From Akkermansiaceae bacterium (GTDB taxonomy: Bacteria; Verrucomicrobiota; Verrucomicrobiia; Verrucomicrobiales; DEV007), in the NCBI GenBank assembly GCA_024233005.1, contig JACKQE010000001.1, forward strand, positions 310,001-374,000: 64,000 nt of DNA, read 5' to 3'. Positions 53,782-62,902 of the stretch are shown in pieces. The translations under genes and the position numbers were made by a program. The notes below the pieces were generated by a model that saw only the letters and a list, made by a program, of their open reading frames with translations, had not been told where the DNA came from and did no database searches. Position 1 is the first letter of the stretch, and the number at the start of each line of letters is the position of its first letter.

Positions 53782-55203
53782 TTAAAACTGGAAGTACAAG
53801 AAGGGGTTGAAGCCCTGCGTGTAGAGAAGTGCCACACTGAGAGCCAGCAGCAGGAAGCCAACCAAAATTTTGGCGGGAGTGAGTTTCTCAAGGAAGACCG
53901 CCGAAGTGGGCAATCCCCAGGCAAAGACGGCGCTCGCTGTGAGCCAGAACCAATTCGCCGGTCTGAGCAGCGAGGCGGTCAGCAGGTGGGCCGTGGGCGC
54001 AGTCCCGCCCATTCCGGACATGGCGGCCAAATAGCGTTGGGCCACGTCGAAATTTTCCGATCGGAAAAACACCCAAGTGACCAGGACGACCACAAAGGTG
54101 ATGGCCACTCTGATCGGGTTGGGGAGATGGGCGTACCAGGAGTCTTTTCCCATCAAACGTTCAAACGCCAGCATGACCCCATGGATGGCGCCCCAAACAA
54201 TGAAGGTCCATTGGGCTCCGTGCCAGAAGCCTCCGATCAACATCACGAGGAGCAGGTTGGCATAGGTGCGGGCCGGACCGAGACGGTTTCCCCCCAGCGG
54301 GATGTAGAGATAGTCGCGCAGAAATGTCGAAAGAGAGATGTGCCAACGCCGCCAGAATTCGGTGATGCTTTTTGATTTGTAGGGCGAATTGAAATTCTCC
54401 GGAAATCGGAATCCAAAAAGGCGACCCAACCCGATGGCCATGTCGGAATACGCCGAAAAGTCATAGTAAATCTGGAAGGCATAGGCGGTGACTCCCAGCC
54501 AAGCCATGGGAGCGGTCAGGGTGCCGGTTCCGGCATTGAAACAAGCGTCTGCGATGGATCCCATGGGATTGGCCAGCAGGATTTTTTTGGCGAATCCATA
54601 GTTGAATCTGGTGAATCCGGCCACAAAGCCCTCTAGGCTATGGCTGCGCTCTCGAAGCTGATCGGCGACACTCCCATACCGGACAATCGGGCCTGCCACG
54701 AGTTGGGGATACATCGACACATAGCACGCGAAATCAATGAATGACCGAGCGGGGACGGCATGACCCCGGTAGAGGTCGATGCAGTAGCTCATGGATTGGA
54801 ACGTGTAGAAAGAGATGCCAACCGGAAGAATGATTTGGTAGAAATAGGCGGGAAGGTGGAGTGGGCCCATCCCTGCTGCTTGACTGAGAAGGTTGGCATT
54901 GTAGGCGAAGAAGGTCGTGTATTTGAAAAACACGAGAATCGCGAGATTGGAGACCACCGAAAGCATCAAGCCGGTTTTGCGTCTCGATAGGCTCGCTCCG
55001 GTCGCGGAAACCATCATGCCGCAATAATAGTCAATGGCCGTGGAAGCCAGCATGAGGAAGATGAACCAGGGATTCCACCAACCATAAAACACGTAGCTCA
55101 CCAACGTCAGCGTGAGGTGCTTCATCACGCGCGGGGAGGCGTAGTAGAGCAGCAGCGACAGAGGAAGAAAGTAAAACAGGAAAATGTGGGAACTAAAAAC
55201 CAC
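53782..55203 (-). CDS. MBOAT-family acyltransferase, AlgI/PatA-like
   Basis: 473 residues with about 11 membrane segments. It opens MVFSSHIFLFYFLPLSLLLYY, the usual AlgI start. QIYYDFSAYSDMAIGLGRLFG, FWRRWHISLSTFLRDYLYIPLGGNR and GGFWHGAQWTFIVWG carry the conserved histidines (His288, His328). MBOAT proteins move acyl groups from a cytoplasmic donor across the membrane to a periplasmic partner. The stop is followed after four bases by the AlgJ-like gene, so the two proteins form one O-acetylation system. The acceptor polysaccharide is not known. Confidence 0.95.
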   Translation of the reverse strand: MVFSSHIFLFYFLPLSLLLYYASPRVMKHLTLTLVSYVFYGWWNPWFIFLMLASTAIDYYCGMMVSATGASLSRRKTGLMLSVVSNLAILVFFKYTTFFAYNANLLSQAAGMGPLHLPAYFYQIILPVGISFYTFQSMSYCIDLYRGHAVPARSFIDFACYVSMYPQLVAGPIVRYGSVADQLRERSHSLEGFVAGFTRFNYGFAKKILLANPMGSIADACFNAGTGTLTAPMAWLGVTAYAFQIYYDFSAYSDMAIGLGRLFGFRFPENFNSPYKSKSITEFWRRWHISLSTFLRDYLYIPLGGNRLGPARTYANLLLVMLIGGFWHGAQWTFIVWGAIHGVMLAFERLMGKDSWYAHLPNPIRVAITFVVVLVTWVFFRSENFDVAQRYLAAMSGMGGTAPTAHLLTASLLRPANWFWLTASAVFAWGLPTSAVFLEKLTPAKILVGFLLLALSVALLYTQGFNPFLYFQF

Positions 55204-55372
55204 GCTGAGCGAGAGGGCTGATTTCCGGGAACTGGGAGGGGCGAAACCATGGCTCCGAGGCCACTCTTTGGCAAGCCCGGCGTTTCCGGATCATTTTTCG
55301 AGATGGCGCCGTTTTGGCATTCCTCTCCGGGCTTGCACCCGGCTAGGTTCGGGAGAATCTTGAGAAACTCCC

Positions 55373-57013
55373 ATGCCTACTCCTCCTTTTGCTTTTCAAA
55401 AACTCTTCGAGACCGGTCCCGATGAGACCGAATACCGGCGGTTGACCCAGGAATATGTGTCCACGGCGGAATTTGCCGGAAAGGAAATGCTGGTGGTCGA
55501 ACCCGAAGCCCTCAGCCTGCTTGCCAACCAGGCATTTCACGACATCAACTTTTTCCTCCGATCGTCCCATTTGCAGCAGGTTGCCTCCATTCTTGACGAT
55601 CCCGAAGCCTCCGAGAACGACCGCATGGTCGCGCTGACCCTTTTAAAAAACGCCGACGTGGCCTCTGCGGGGTTGCTGCCATTTTGTCAGGATACGGGCA
55701 CGGCGATTGTGATGGGCAAAAAAGGGCAGCAGGTTTGGACTGGTGCGAATGATGAGGAAGTCATCTCTCACGGCGTCTACCGGGCTTACACGGAGAACAA
55801 CCTTCGCTACTCGCAGAATGCGCCCCTGGACATGTTCACCGAGAAAAACACCGGGACCAATCTGCCCGCCCAAATCGATCTTCACGCGGTGGAAGGCGAC
55901 GCTTACCAGTTTCTGTTTATCGCAAAAGGGGGGGGGTCGGCCAACAAGTCGTTCCTCTATCAGGAGACCCGGGCGATTCTCAATCCCAAAGGATTGGTTC
56001 CGTTCCTGACGGAAAAAATGCTGACATTGGGAACGGCGGCTTGTCCGCCCTATCACTTGACCTTTGTCATTGGGGGCACCTCCGCCGAGGCCACCATGAA
56101 AACAGTGAAGCTGGCCTCAACGAAATATTATGACCATCTTCCCACCACAGGAAATGAACACGGACGCGCTTTCCGGGATGTCGGCCTGGAAGCTGAAATG
56201 CTCGAACAGGCGAGACATTGTGGCATTGGGGCCCAGTTTGGTGGAAAATATTTCGCTCTGGATGTCAGGGTGATCAGGCTGCCTCGTCATGGAGCCTCTC
56301 TCCCAGTCGGTATCGGCGTCTCCTGCTCCGCGGACCGCCAGGCAAAAGGAATGATCACGCGTGACGGGGTCTTTATCGAACGTCTGGAAACAAATCCGTT
56401 GCAATGGATCCCCGAAGATTTGCGCCATCGCAAGGACAGTGGCGCTGTCCGGGTGGACTTGAACAAGCCCATGGCTGAGATTCGTCAGGAATTGAGCCAA
56501 TATCCGGTGACCACCCGGCTTTTGCTCAATGGACCCATCATTGTGGCCCGTGACATTGCCCACGCCAAATTGAAAGAGCGTCTCGATGCGGGGGAATCGT
56601 TGCCCCAGTATTTCAAAAACCACCCAGTCTACTACGCAGGGCCGGCCAAAACTCCGGCGGGATTGCCCAGCGGCAGCTTTGGACCGACCACGGCTGGGAG
56701 GATGGACAGTTACGTCGATTTGTTCCAGAGCCATGGTGGCAGCATGGTCATGATTGCCAAGGGCAACCGAGGTCAACAGGTCACCGACGCCTGCAAGCGG
56801 CATGGAGGATTTTATCTCGGGAGCATCGGTGGACCGGCTGCGATCCTTGCCAAAGAGAGCATCAGCAAAGTGGAGGTGGTTGAATTTCCCGAGCTTGGGA
56901 TGGAAGCGATATGGAAAATCGAAGTCGTCGATTTTCCGGCGTTCATCCTCATTGATGACAAGGGGACGGACTTTTTTGCCACTGTCGGCCCGGGATGCAC
57001 CCTGCCGCATTGA
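55373..57013 (+). CDS. Fumarate hydratase, class I (iron-sulfur)
   Basis: 546 residues, the length of FumA/FumB. FCQDTGT holds Cys105; further cluster ligands are in GTAACPPYHL and GVSCSADRQ, matching the three cysteines of the [4Fe-4S] cluster. KGGGSANKSFLYQ and the C-terminal beta domain with SGSFGPTTAGRMDSY are diagnostic. The enzyme interconverts fumarate and malate in the TCA cycle and is oxygen-sensitive. A run of nine G at 55928-55936 encodes the three glycines of KGGGS in frame. The gene is divergent from the algI-like gene and convergent with a P-loop kinase. Confidence 0.95.
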   Translation: MPTPPFAFQKLFETGPDETEYRRLTQEYVSTAEFAGKEMLVVEPEALSLLANQAFHDINFFLRSSHLQQVASILDDPEASENDRMVALTLLKNADVASAGLLPFCQDTGTAIVMGKKGQQVWTGANDEEVISHGVYRAYTENNLRYSQNAPLDMFTEKNTGTNLPAQIDLHAVEGDAYQFLFIAKGGGSANKSFLYQETRAILNPKGLVPFLTEKMLTLGTAACPPYHLTFVIGGTSAEATMKTVKLASTKYYDHLPTTGNEHGRAFRDVGLEAEMLEQARHCGIGAQFGGKYFALDVRVIRLPRHGASLPVGIGVSCSADRQAKGMITRDGVFIERLETNPLQWIPEDLRHRKDSGAVRVDLNKPMAEIRQELSQYPVTTRLLLNGPIIVARDIAHAKLKERLDAGESLPQYFKNHPVYYAGPAKTPAGLPSGSFGPTTAGRMDSYVDLFQSHGGSMVMIAKGNRGQQVTDACKRHGGFYLGSIGGPAAILAKESISKVEVVEFPELGMEAIWKIEVVDFPAFILIDDKGTDFFATVGPGCTLPH

Positions 57014-57021
57014 GCGGGTGA

Positions 57022-57636
57022 CTAGTTGACTAAGCCCTGCAATTGCTGCACCAGATCGTCAAGAATTGCCATGCCATAGCTGATTTTCTTTAAAAACGAA
57101 GCATGATGGCGGACCAGCATGAACCGGGGGTGGTGTTGCCACAAAGATCGAAGCCGTTCGTCCAATGCCACCGCTTCTTCCAGCGTTTCCCGGCGGACCG
57201 GATTGCCTCCTTCGATGGAGAGCCCGCCAACCGCGGCGCTTTCAAAAAAAATGACTCCATCATAGCGGGCCAATTCAGATTCCAAGGTGGTTCCCTGGTC
57301 GGCGAAAAACTCCCTTTCCGGTCCCGGCCAATACGCTGCCCCGTCTATGGTGCCCCGGTCGCAGAGGAGGATTCGATCGGGGTATCGAGCTCCCTGAATG
57401 TCCTCCAGATTCCGTTGCACGTGAAAGATAGCCCGTTGGGCAGCGCGAACCGCATCCTCCTCGGTATAACGCGGGAATCCTCCCGAAAACATCATTGTGG
57501 CGGCTTCCGGCACCACGACGACCCGTTCTCCGATTTCCCGGCGGAAGAGATCAGCGGCGGTGGTTTTGCCTCCACCGGGTCCTCCGGTGACAACAATGCG
57601 GCAACGGCGTTGACAGAGAGTATCAGATTCGTTCAT
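57022..57636 (-). CDS. P-loop ATPase/kinase of the AAA_28 type
   Basis: 204 residues, cytoplasmic. The Walker A motif RIVVTGGPGGGKTTAA lies near the N-terminus, followed by VVVVPEAATMMFSGGFPRY, RAIFHVQRNLED and LLCDRGTIDGAAYWPG (DRG, Walker B-like) and YDGVIFFESAA. This fits the AAA_28 group related to NadR-type and TTD14-like nucleotide kinases. Substrate unknown; a small-molecule or nucleoside kinase is likely. It ends nine bases after fumarase in convergent orientation. Confidence 0.78.
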   Translation of the reverse strand: MNESDTLCQRRCRIVVTGGPGGGKTTAADLFRREIGERVVVVPEAATMMFSGGFPRYTEEDAVRAAQRAIFHVQRNLEDIQGARYPDRILLCDRGTIDGAAYWPGPEREFFADQGTTLESELARYDGVIFFESAAVGGLSIEGGNPVRRETLEEAVALDERLRSLWQHHPRFMLVRHHASFLKKISYGMAILDDLVQQLQGLVN

Positions 57637-57727
57637 GGACAGCGAGGAATGCTACGGTAACAGGGTAGGATACCGGAATGAATTTGGGAATGGCTTGCCA
57701 GCAACGGGTGTCCACAAGGAACATTCA

Positions 57728-58324
57728 ATGAAACCGGAGAAAACCTCAAAACAAAGCTCTTGGACTCGATTTCTTGGGACTCCTCTGGGCTTGTTGGGTT
57801 CGCTGCTGTCTGCCTGGTGTCTGATGTCTGCCAGTGAGGCCCCTTCTCGACCGGGAAATGTCCTGGTATGGTTGGGCGCGTCGCTGGCTCTGGTGGTTCA
57901 CGTGGTGGCGGAATTCCAGTTCGAAAATTCGCCGGAAGGGATTCCTGCCCTCTCTGCCATCGCAGCCGCCCGCCTCGGCGAGGGATTCATTCTGGTGGCA
58001 GCGGGCTATTCCAACGATTGGGTTGTAAAAATCGGGGACTTGCCGGTGGGATGGATTGCGGGTTTTATGGTCTTGTTTCAGAGTTTTCTCCATCTCCTCT
58101 CCGGTCAGGATGGGTGGCGGGGTTCTGTTCGATGGTTCAAGCTGGTGTGGACAGGGGTCCTCTTCTTGGGGATTCTTGCCAGTGCCATCGAGGCCTGGTA
58201 CCTCCCGCCCGGCAAAGTCGCTGAGTCATCCATGCGCGTGACCTTGGGAATCATTTGCGTTGCTGCGGCGGTGGCGATTGGATTCGCCTGGCGGGAAATG
58301 GCGCGTCGGTCAGAGAGAAGTTAA
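57728..58324 (+). CDS. Hypothetical membrane protein
   Basis: 198 residues from the ATG at 57728. About six hydrophobic segments are visible, for example PLGLLGSLLSAWCLMSAS, VLVWLGASLALVVHVVAEF, WIAGFMVLFQSFLHLLSG, LVWTGVLFLGILASAIEAWYL and RVTLGIICVAAAVAIGFAW. I find no catalytic motif; the acidic residues of CDP-alcohol transferases are missing, although the size and segment spacing are similar. Its stop overlaps that of the convergent symporter gene by four bases. Confidence 0.65.
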   Translation: MKPEKTSKQSSWTRFLGTPLGLLGSLLSAWCLMSASEAPSRPGNVLVWLGASLALVVHVVAEFQFENSPEGIPALSAIAAARLGEGFILVAAGYSNDWVVKIGDLPVGWIAGFMVLFQSFLHLLSGQDGWRGSVRWFKLVWTGVLFLGILASAIEAWYLPPGKVAESSMRVTLGIICVAAAVAIGFAWREMARRSERS

Positions 58325-59670
58325 GGATCACGACCGGTCAATTCTTCCCGGAATTTTTTTGTCTCTGCTGCTACCACCCCGCTTAAACCCAGGAGAGCGA
58401 TGAGATTGGGAACGGCCATGAAGGCATTGGCGATGTCCGAGAGATCCCAGACGAGGCTGGCTTTGAGCAGAGATCCGGCGAGGACGGCGCCAACCCACAG
58501 GAGCCGGTAGGGGAGCACGATCCGTTCACCAAACAGATATTCTGCCGCCTTTTCACCATAATAACTCCAGCCCAGGATGGTGGAAAAGACGAAGGTCACC
58601 AATCCGATGAGGAGGATCCAGGGGCCAAGGTAGTGGAGGTCGGCAAACGCTGCCTGCGTAAGGTGGACTTTGTCGAGGCCTTCGTGCCAATGTCCGCTGC
58701 TGACAACCACCAACCCGGTAATGAGGCAGATCACCACGGTGTCCCAAAAAGTTCCCGTGGCGGATACCAAGGCCTGGTGCACGGGATTTTTGGTGCGGGC
58801 CGCTGCGGCCACAATCGGGGCACTCCCCAGACCTGATTCGTTGGAGAACAGTCCCCGGGCGATTCCTTGCCGGACGACTTCCCGCATTCCCACCCCCACC
58901 AAGCCACCAACCGCCGCTTTACCGGAGAACGCTGAAGTCACAATCAACGAAAAACTGGCCGGAATTTCGGCATAATTCTTGATCAAAATGAGACCACATC
59001 CAGCCAAATAGAGCAGGGCCATGATGGGGACGAGATAACTACAGACCCGGGCAATGCTTTTGACTCCCCCGAGAATGACTGCCGCCGTGAGACTGGCCAT
59101 GATCAGGCCCACTATCCAGCGGAAGGTGGTTTCGTGCCCTCCCATGGCGCCATGGAGGTTTTCGACCACGGAATTAGCCTGAGTCATACAGCCGATTCCA
59201 AAGGCCGCGATGCAGGTAAAAATAGCGAAAAGGATACCTAGCCACTTTTGACCCAGACCACGTTCGAGGACGTACATCGGGCCGCCGGCCATGGTTCCAT
59301 CCAGCAAATGAATGCGGTATTTCACCGAGAGAACTGCTTCGGCATATTTTGTGGCGATGCCGAACACGCCGGTCATCCACATCCAGAACACCGCACCTGG
59401 TCCCCCGGCAGCCACCGCGGACGCGACCCCAATGATGTTTCCAGTCCCGATGGTGGCGGCCAGGGCGGTCATGAGGGCGCCGAACTGGGAGATGTCTCCA
59501 TCGCCTTCCTGCTTTCGGGAGAAAGAAATGCGAATGGCATGTCCCAGATGCCGTTGGATAAACCCTGTTCTGACGGTGAGGAAGAGGTGGGTGCCAAAAA
59601 GTAGGATGATGAGGGGCCAATCCCAAACGAAGGAGGCGAAATCGGATACGGCCTTTGCGAAGTTTTCCAT
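58321..59670 (-). CDS. Alanine/glycine:cation symporter (AGCS family)
   Basis: 449 residues from the ATG at 59670; an in-frame ATG at 59721 would add a poor leader. About 11 membrane segments. The AGCS signatures are ISQFGALMTALAATIGTGNIIGVASAV, GGPGAVFWMWMTGVFGIATKYAEAVL, GIARGLFSNESGLGSAPIVAAAA and STILGWSYYGEKAAEYLFG. It takes up alanine or glycine together with sodium or protons. It is not obviously linked to its neighbours. Confidence 0.95.
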   Translation of the reverse strand: MENFAKAVSDFASFVWDWPLIILLFGTHLFLTVRTGFIQRHLGHAIRISFSRKQEGDGDISQFGALMTALAATIGTGNIIGVASAVAAGGPGAVFWMWMTGVFGIATKYAEAVLSVKYRIHLLDGTMAGGPMYVLERGLGQKWLGILFAIFTCIAAFGIGCMTQANSVVENLHGAMGGHETTFRWIVGLIMASLTAAVILGGVKSIARVCSYLVPIMALLYLAGCGLILIKNYAEIPASFSLIVTSAFSGKAAVGGLVGVGMREVVRQGIARGLFSNESGLGSAPIVAAAARTKNPVHQALVSATGTFWDTVVICLITGLVVVSSGHWHEGLDKVHLTQAAFADLHYLGPWILLIGLVTFVFSTILGWSYYGEKAAEYLFGERIVLPYRLLWVGAVLAGSLLKASLVWDLSDIANAFMAVPNLIALLGLSGVVAAETKKFREELTGRDP

Positions 59671-59794
59671 AATTGAGTGCGGTTCGAACTGGGTTATGGC
59701 ATGAATCGGTCCTCCCAGCAAGGTCGGGCAATGGTGAGTCGTGAAAAGAACCGGATTTCGGCCAAAGGTTGCGCTGCCGAGCGCTCTACATGCG

Positions 59795-60760
59795 CTAGCG
59801 GATGGTTTGGCCCAACAAATCCATCAGGATAGAATTGGGGGCGGAGTTTCCGAACAGATCGAAGCGGTCGAACTGCCAGACAACTGTCTTGGTTTTGGGC
59901 TCGATCTCAATTAGCAGGGGATTCTGAGGGCCTGCGTGGCAATTGCCGAAGACAATATTGCCATTTGGCAGCACTTCCAGAGTGGTGACCCAAGCGAGGG
60001 TGATTCCAGGCAGATCATTCTGGTGGAGCTCCCAGACGATGTCCTTGGCGGGCGTCACTTCCAGGAGACTATGGCCGTTGCCGGTCGCAATGAGGGTGTT
60101 CCCGTTTTTGAGACGGACCGCGGCGAAGAGATGGTTGCCAAAGGCCTCCGGTCCGTGACCCCCAGCCGGTTCCTTGCCGAAGAGCGGAACTTCGAATTCC
60201 CAGATAATTCTCCCGTCTCCGTCATATTCCCGGCAGGTTCCGTCATTCTCATGGCAGACCAGAAAATTCCCATTCTCCAATTTACGGACCAAGCGTGTGT
60301 CACTGTGAGTGGACGGTTTGTTGGTCTTGAGTTTGATTTCTTTGACAATGGCTCCCTTTCGGGTCACCTCAAGGATCCGGGCCGGCCCGCTTTCGACAAT
60401 CATCACATTTCCGTCTTTCAGGGGCTGCATGGCGTGGACTTCCACTTTTTTGCCCTCGTTGCCGTTCATTTTGGAACTGTCATAGCTCCAGACTTCCTGC
60501 TTCGTTACGGGATCGATTTCTGCGACTCTGGCCGCACCTCGTTGGGCCATGATATGACCATTGGGAAGCACATGGAGATCATGAATCCCTCCCCATGGCA
60601 TTTCCCAAAGTACTTCTCCTTTCGCGGATACCCGTCTCATTTTACCATTTCCCTGCATCAGGACTTCGTGGCCCTCGGAGGCTGCCGCCATGGTTTGGTT
60701 CGGTGGGATGAGGCTGCAAATCAGCCCAAGCGCACCAACAAGAAAAGGTGTTTTCAACAT
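59795..60760 (-). CDS. Secreted beta-propeller protein
   Basis: 321 residues from the ATG at 60760 with a signal peptide (VGALGLICSLIPPNQTMAA). Repeats of the form GEVLWEMPWGGIHDLHVLPNG, DGNVMIVESGPARILEVTRKG, NGNFLVCHENDG and NGNIVFGNCHAGPQNP indicate a beta-propeller like those of arylsulfotransferase-type and PQQ-like proteins. Such proteins are common in PVC genomes. No active-site residue can be named. It is divergent from the Wzz-like gene. Confidence 0.75.
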   Translation of the reverse strand: MLKTPFLVGALGLICSLIPPNQTMAAASEGHEVLMQGNGKMRRVSAKGEVLWEMPWGGIHDLHVLPNGHIMAQRGAARVAEIDPVTKQEVWSYDSSKMNGNEGKKVEVHAMQPLKDGNVMIVESGPARILEVTRKGAIVKEIKLKTNKPSTHSDTRLVRKLENGNFLVCHENDGTCREYDGDGRIIWEFEVPLFGKEPAGGHGPEAFGNHLFAAVRLKNGNTLIATGNGHSLLEVTPAKDIVWELHQNDLPGITLAWVTTLEVLPNGNIVFGNCHAGPQNPLLIEIEPKTKTVVWQFDRFDLFGNSAPNSILMDLLGQTIR

Positions 60761-60913
60761 GGCAAGGTGAATAGCAGGGATGGTCTGCGGTGTCCATTCC
60801 GCAAATCCGCTCTCTCCGCTTGGTGACCCCATGATCCGGATCGTCCCAGTCCTTGACCATCCGGCAGACGGGTCTTAGTCTGGGATTGATTGTTTTCACC
60901 ATCCCAGCTGACT

Positions 60914-61744
60914 GTGGAGCCTCCCTTGCATTCCTCGTTGTCCCTGATCCACCTCTGCTGGCGGAATAAACTCTGGATCGCTACTTCAAAGTTAGTGGGG
61001 TTCCTTATTGCCGTTGCCTTTCTGTGGTTGGGACCACGGTACTATGAAGCCACCGCTTTTCTCGAAATGCCGATGGTCAAGGCATCGGCTGAGAGTGGCG
61101 GCAACTCCGAGGAAACCGTGCTGCGAACCCACGAAGCCAGGCTTCGCTTTCCCGCCCTGCATGAAAAGCTGCTCGCTCCCGATGGAGGTTCCCTGAATCC
61201 TTCCACTTTGGAAGCCTTCCAGCGTGCTCTTACTGTGTCCGTTGTTCGACGGACCCGACTTTTGGGCATCACCGTGCGCGATGCCTCTCCGGAGGTTGCC
61301 CGGAGCCGGGCTTCCGGATTGGCGACCCTGTACCTCTCAGAACTGGCTCGAATGGAGCAGAAAGAACTGGCTTTCCAACGGGACCAATGGAAAGCGAATA
61401 CCGCGCGCATGTTGTTGGCATGGCAAGAGGCGGAAAAAAGCGCTCTGATAGCCCGGAATGCTCCCGGAATTCCTCCAGCCGGCACCGCGGAAGCGGGGCG
61501 AACGTCTCAGGAATTGGCAACCGCCGCTCGGAATGCCGGCGCCGCGTACGAAGCGAGCTTGAGGCAACTCCGCGAAGCGGAAACGCGGCTCCAGGTTGCC
61601 CCGGTCCCTTGGAGAATCGAACCGCCCTTACTTCCATACCGGCCAGCGTGGCCTCTGCCCTGGCTGACTTTGCTCACGGGTCTGATTCTGGGTGGTTTCG
61701 GAGGGACTTGGCTGGTTTGGCTCCGGAAGGGAAAAGTTGAATAA
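60914..61744 (+). CDS. Wzz-type polysaccharide chain-length/export protein
   Basis: 276 residues if started at GTG 60914; TTG 60890 is the other option. Two membrane segments frame the protein: LVGFLIAVAFLWLGPRYYEATAFLEM near the N-terminus and LPWLTLLTGLILGGFGGTWLVWLRKG at the end, with a helical, coiled-coil-like periplasmic part between them (EQKELAFQRDQWKANTARMLL). LRTHEARLRFP and TVSVVRRTRLLGITVRDASPEVA resemble the Wzz/GumC group that sets polymer length. There is no C-terminal tyrosine kinase. It is followed after 15 bases by the cytidylyltransferase-GHMP fusion. Confidence 0.72.
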   Translation: MEPPLHSSLSLIHLCWRNKLWIATSKLVGFLIAVAFLWLGPRYYEATAFLEMPMVKASAESGGNSEETVLRTHEARLRFPALHEKLLAPDGGSLNPSTLEAFQRALTVSVVRRTRLLGITVRDASPEVARSRASGLATLYLSELARMEQKELAFQRDQWKANTARMLLAWQEAEKSALIARNAPGIPPAGTAEAGRTSQELATAARNAGAAYEASLRQLREAETRLQVAPVPWRIEPPLLPYRPAWPLPWLTLLTGLILGGFGGTWLVWLRKGKVE

Positions 61745-61759
61745 GTCTGGTTTTGGGGC

Positions 61760-62896
61760 ATGTCAAAAACGGTTTTTGTCAGTGGGTGTTTCGACCTGCT
61801 TCACAGTGGCCATTTGGCCTTCCTGCAAAGTGCCGCACGCCACGGGGCGTTGTATGTGGCCCTCGGTTCCGACGCAACCATCCGTCAATTGAAGGGGCGT
61901 CCTCCGGTCATCCCTGAAGCAGAACGCCTCTTTATGGTGCGCGCGGTGAACGGAGTGGCCGGGGCTTTCATTGCCATGGGTTCTGGCGTGCTTGATTTTG
62001 AAAGAGAACTGAGAGAACTGCGTCCGGATATCTTCATCGTCAATGAAGACGGAAATATCCCCCAGAAAGAGCGGCTCTGCCGGGAATTGGGGATCCAATA
62101 CCTGGTTCTCCGACGGGAACCGGTTTCTGACCTTCCCGCCCGCTCAACCACGGAACTGAGATCCCGGGAGACGATGCCCTACCGCATTGATTTAGCCGGT
62201 GGTTGGCTGGATCAGCCCTTTGTTTCCCGGCTCTTCCCCGGCCCGGTCCTGACGGTTTCGCTGGAGGCGACGGTGACTTTCAACGAGCGAAGCGGGATGG
62301 CGACGAGCACCCGGAATCATGCTTTGGAATTATGGGGTCCTCAGCTGCCGATCGGAGATCCTGAACGGTTGGCCTACCAACTTTTCTGCTACGACAATCC
62401 GCCGGGCACCGAAACCATTTCAGGTTCCCAGGATGCCATAGGCATTGTCATGGCAGGCCTCTGCCGGTCATTCTACAACGGCGCCTACTGGCCTTCCCAG
62501 ATCGAGATTGTCCATGATGAAACCATCCTGTCCTTCTTGGAAAGCTCACTCTATCTGGTTCCCTTGGGGCCGAGGGACGAATCCTACGATCCCAGGTTGG
62601 GACAGAATCTTACCCAAGAAGGCGCCCAAGCTCTCTCCCTCGCCGCAGAGGCCTGTTGGGAGGCCATCCTTCGTCAAAATTTACCCGACTTTGGTCACTA
62701 CTTTCGCGAATCATTCGAATCCCAAGTTCGCCTTTTTCCCGAAATGATGACACCGGCTGCCGCTGAGATGGTAGGTCGCCACCGCGATCGGGCTTTGGGA
62801 TGGAAACTCTCGGGCGCCGGCGGTGGCGGATACCTTATTGTCGTTGCCGAACAACCGGTGGAGAACGCTCTGCGGGTGAGGATCCGACGCCGGTGA
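61760..62896 (+). CDS. Cytidylyltransferase fused to GHMP-family sugar kinase
   Basis: 378 residues. Residues 1-135 are a nucleotidyltransferase of the RfaE/TagD type: FVSGCFDLLHSGHLAFLQ with HSGH at 15-18 and a DLPARSTTELR segment matching the ISTT motif. Residues 138-378 resemble a GHMP kinase of the HddA type: YRIDLAGGWLD at the start and LSGAGGGGYLIVVAE at 350-363. The ATP-loop motif (normally PxxxGLGSSS) reads PPGTETISGSQDAIGI, so it is altered. Likely a two-step enzyme that phosphorylates a sugar and makes its NDP derivative for surface glycans; the substrate is not known. Confidence 0.85.
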   Translation: MSKTVFVSGCFDLLHSGHLAFLQSAARHGALYVALGSDATIRQLKGRPPVIPEAERLFMVRAVNGVAGAFIAMGSGVLDFERELRELRPDIFIVNEDGNIPQKERLCRELGIQYLVLRREPVSDLPARSTTELRSRETMPYRIDLAGGWLDQPFVSRLFPGPVLTVSLEATVTFNERSGMATSTRNHALELWGPQLPIGDPERLAYQLFCYDNPPGTETISGSQDAIGIVMAGLCRSFYNGAYWPSQIEIVHDETILSFLESSLYLVPLGPRDESYDPRLGQNLTQEGAQALSLAAEACWEAILRQNLPDFGHYFRESFESQVRLFPEMMTPAAAEMVGRHRDRALGWKLSGAGGGGYLIVVAEQPVENALRVRIRRR

Positions 62897-62902
62897 GAGG
62901 GT

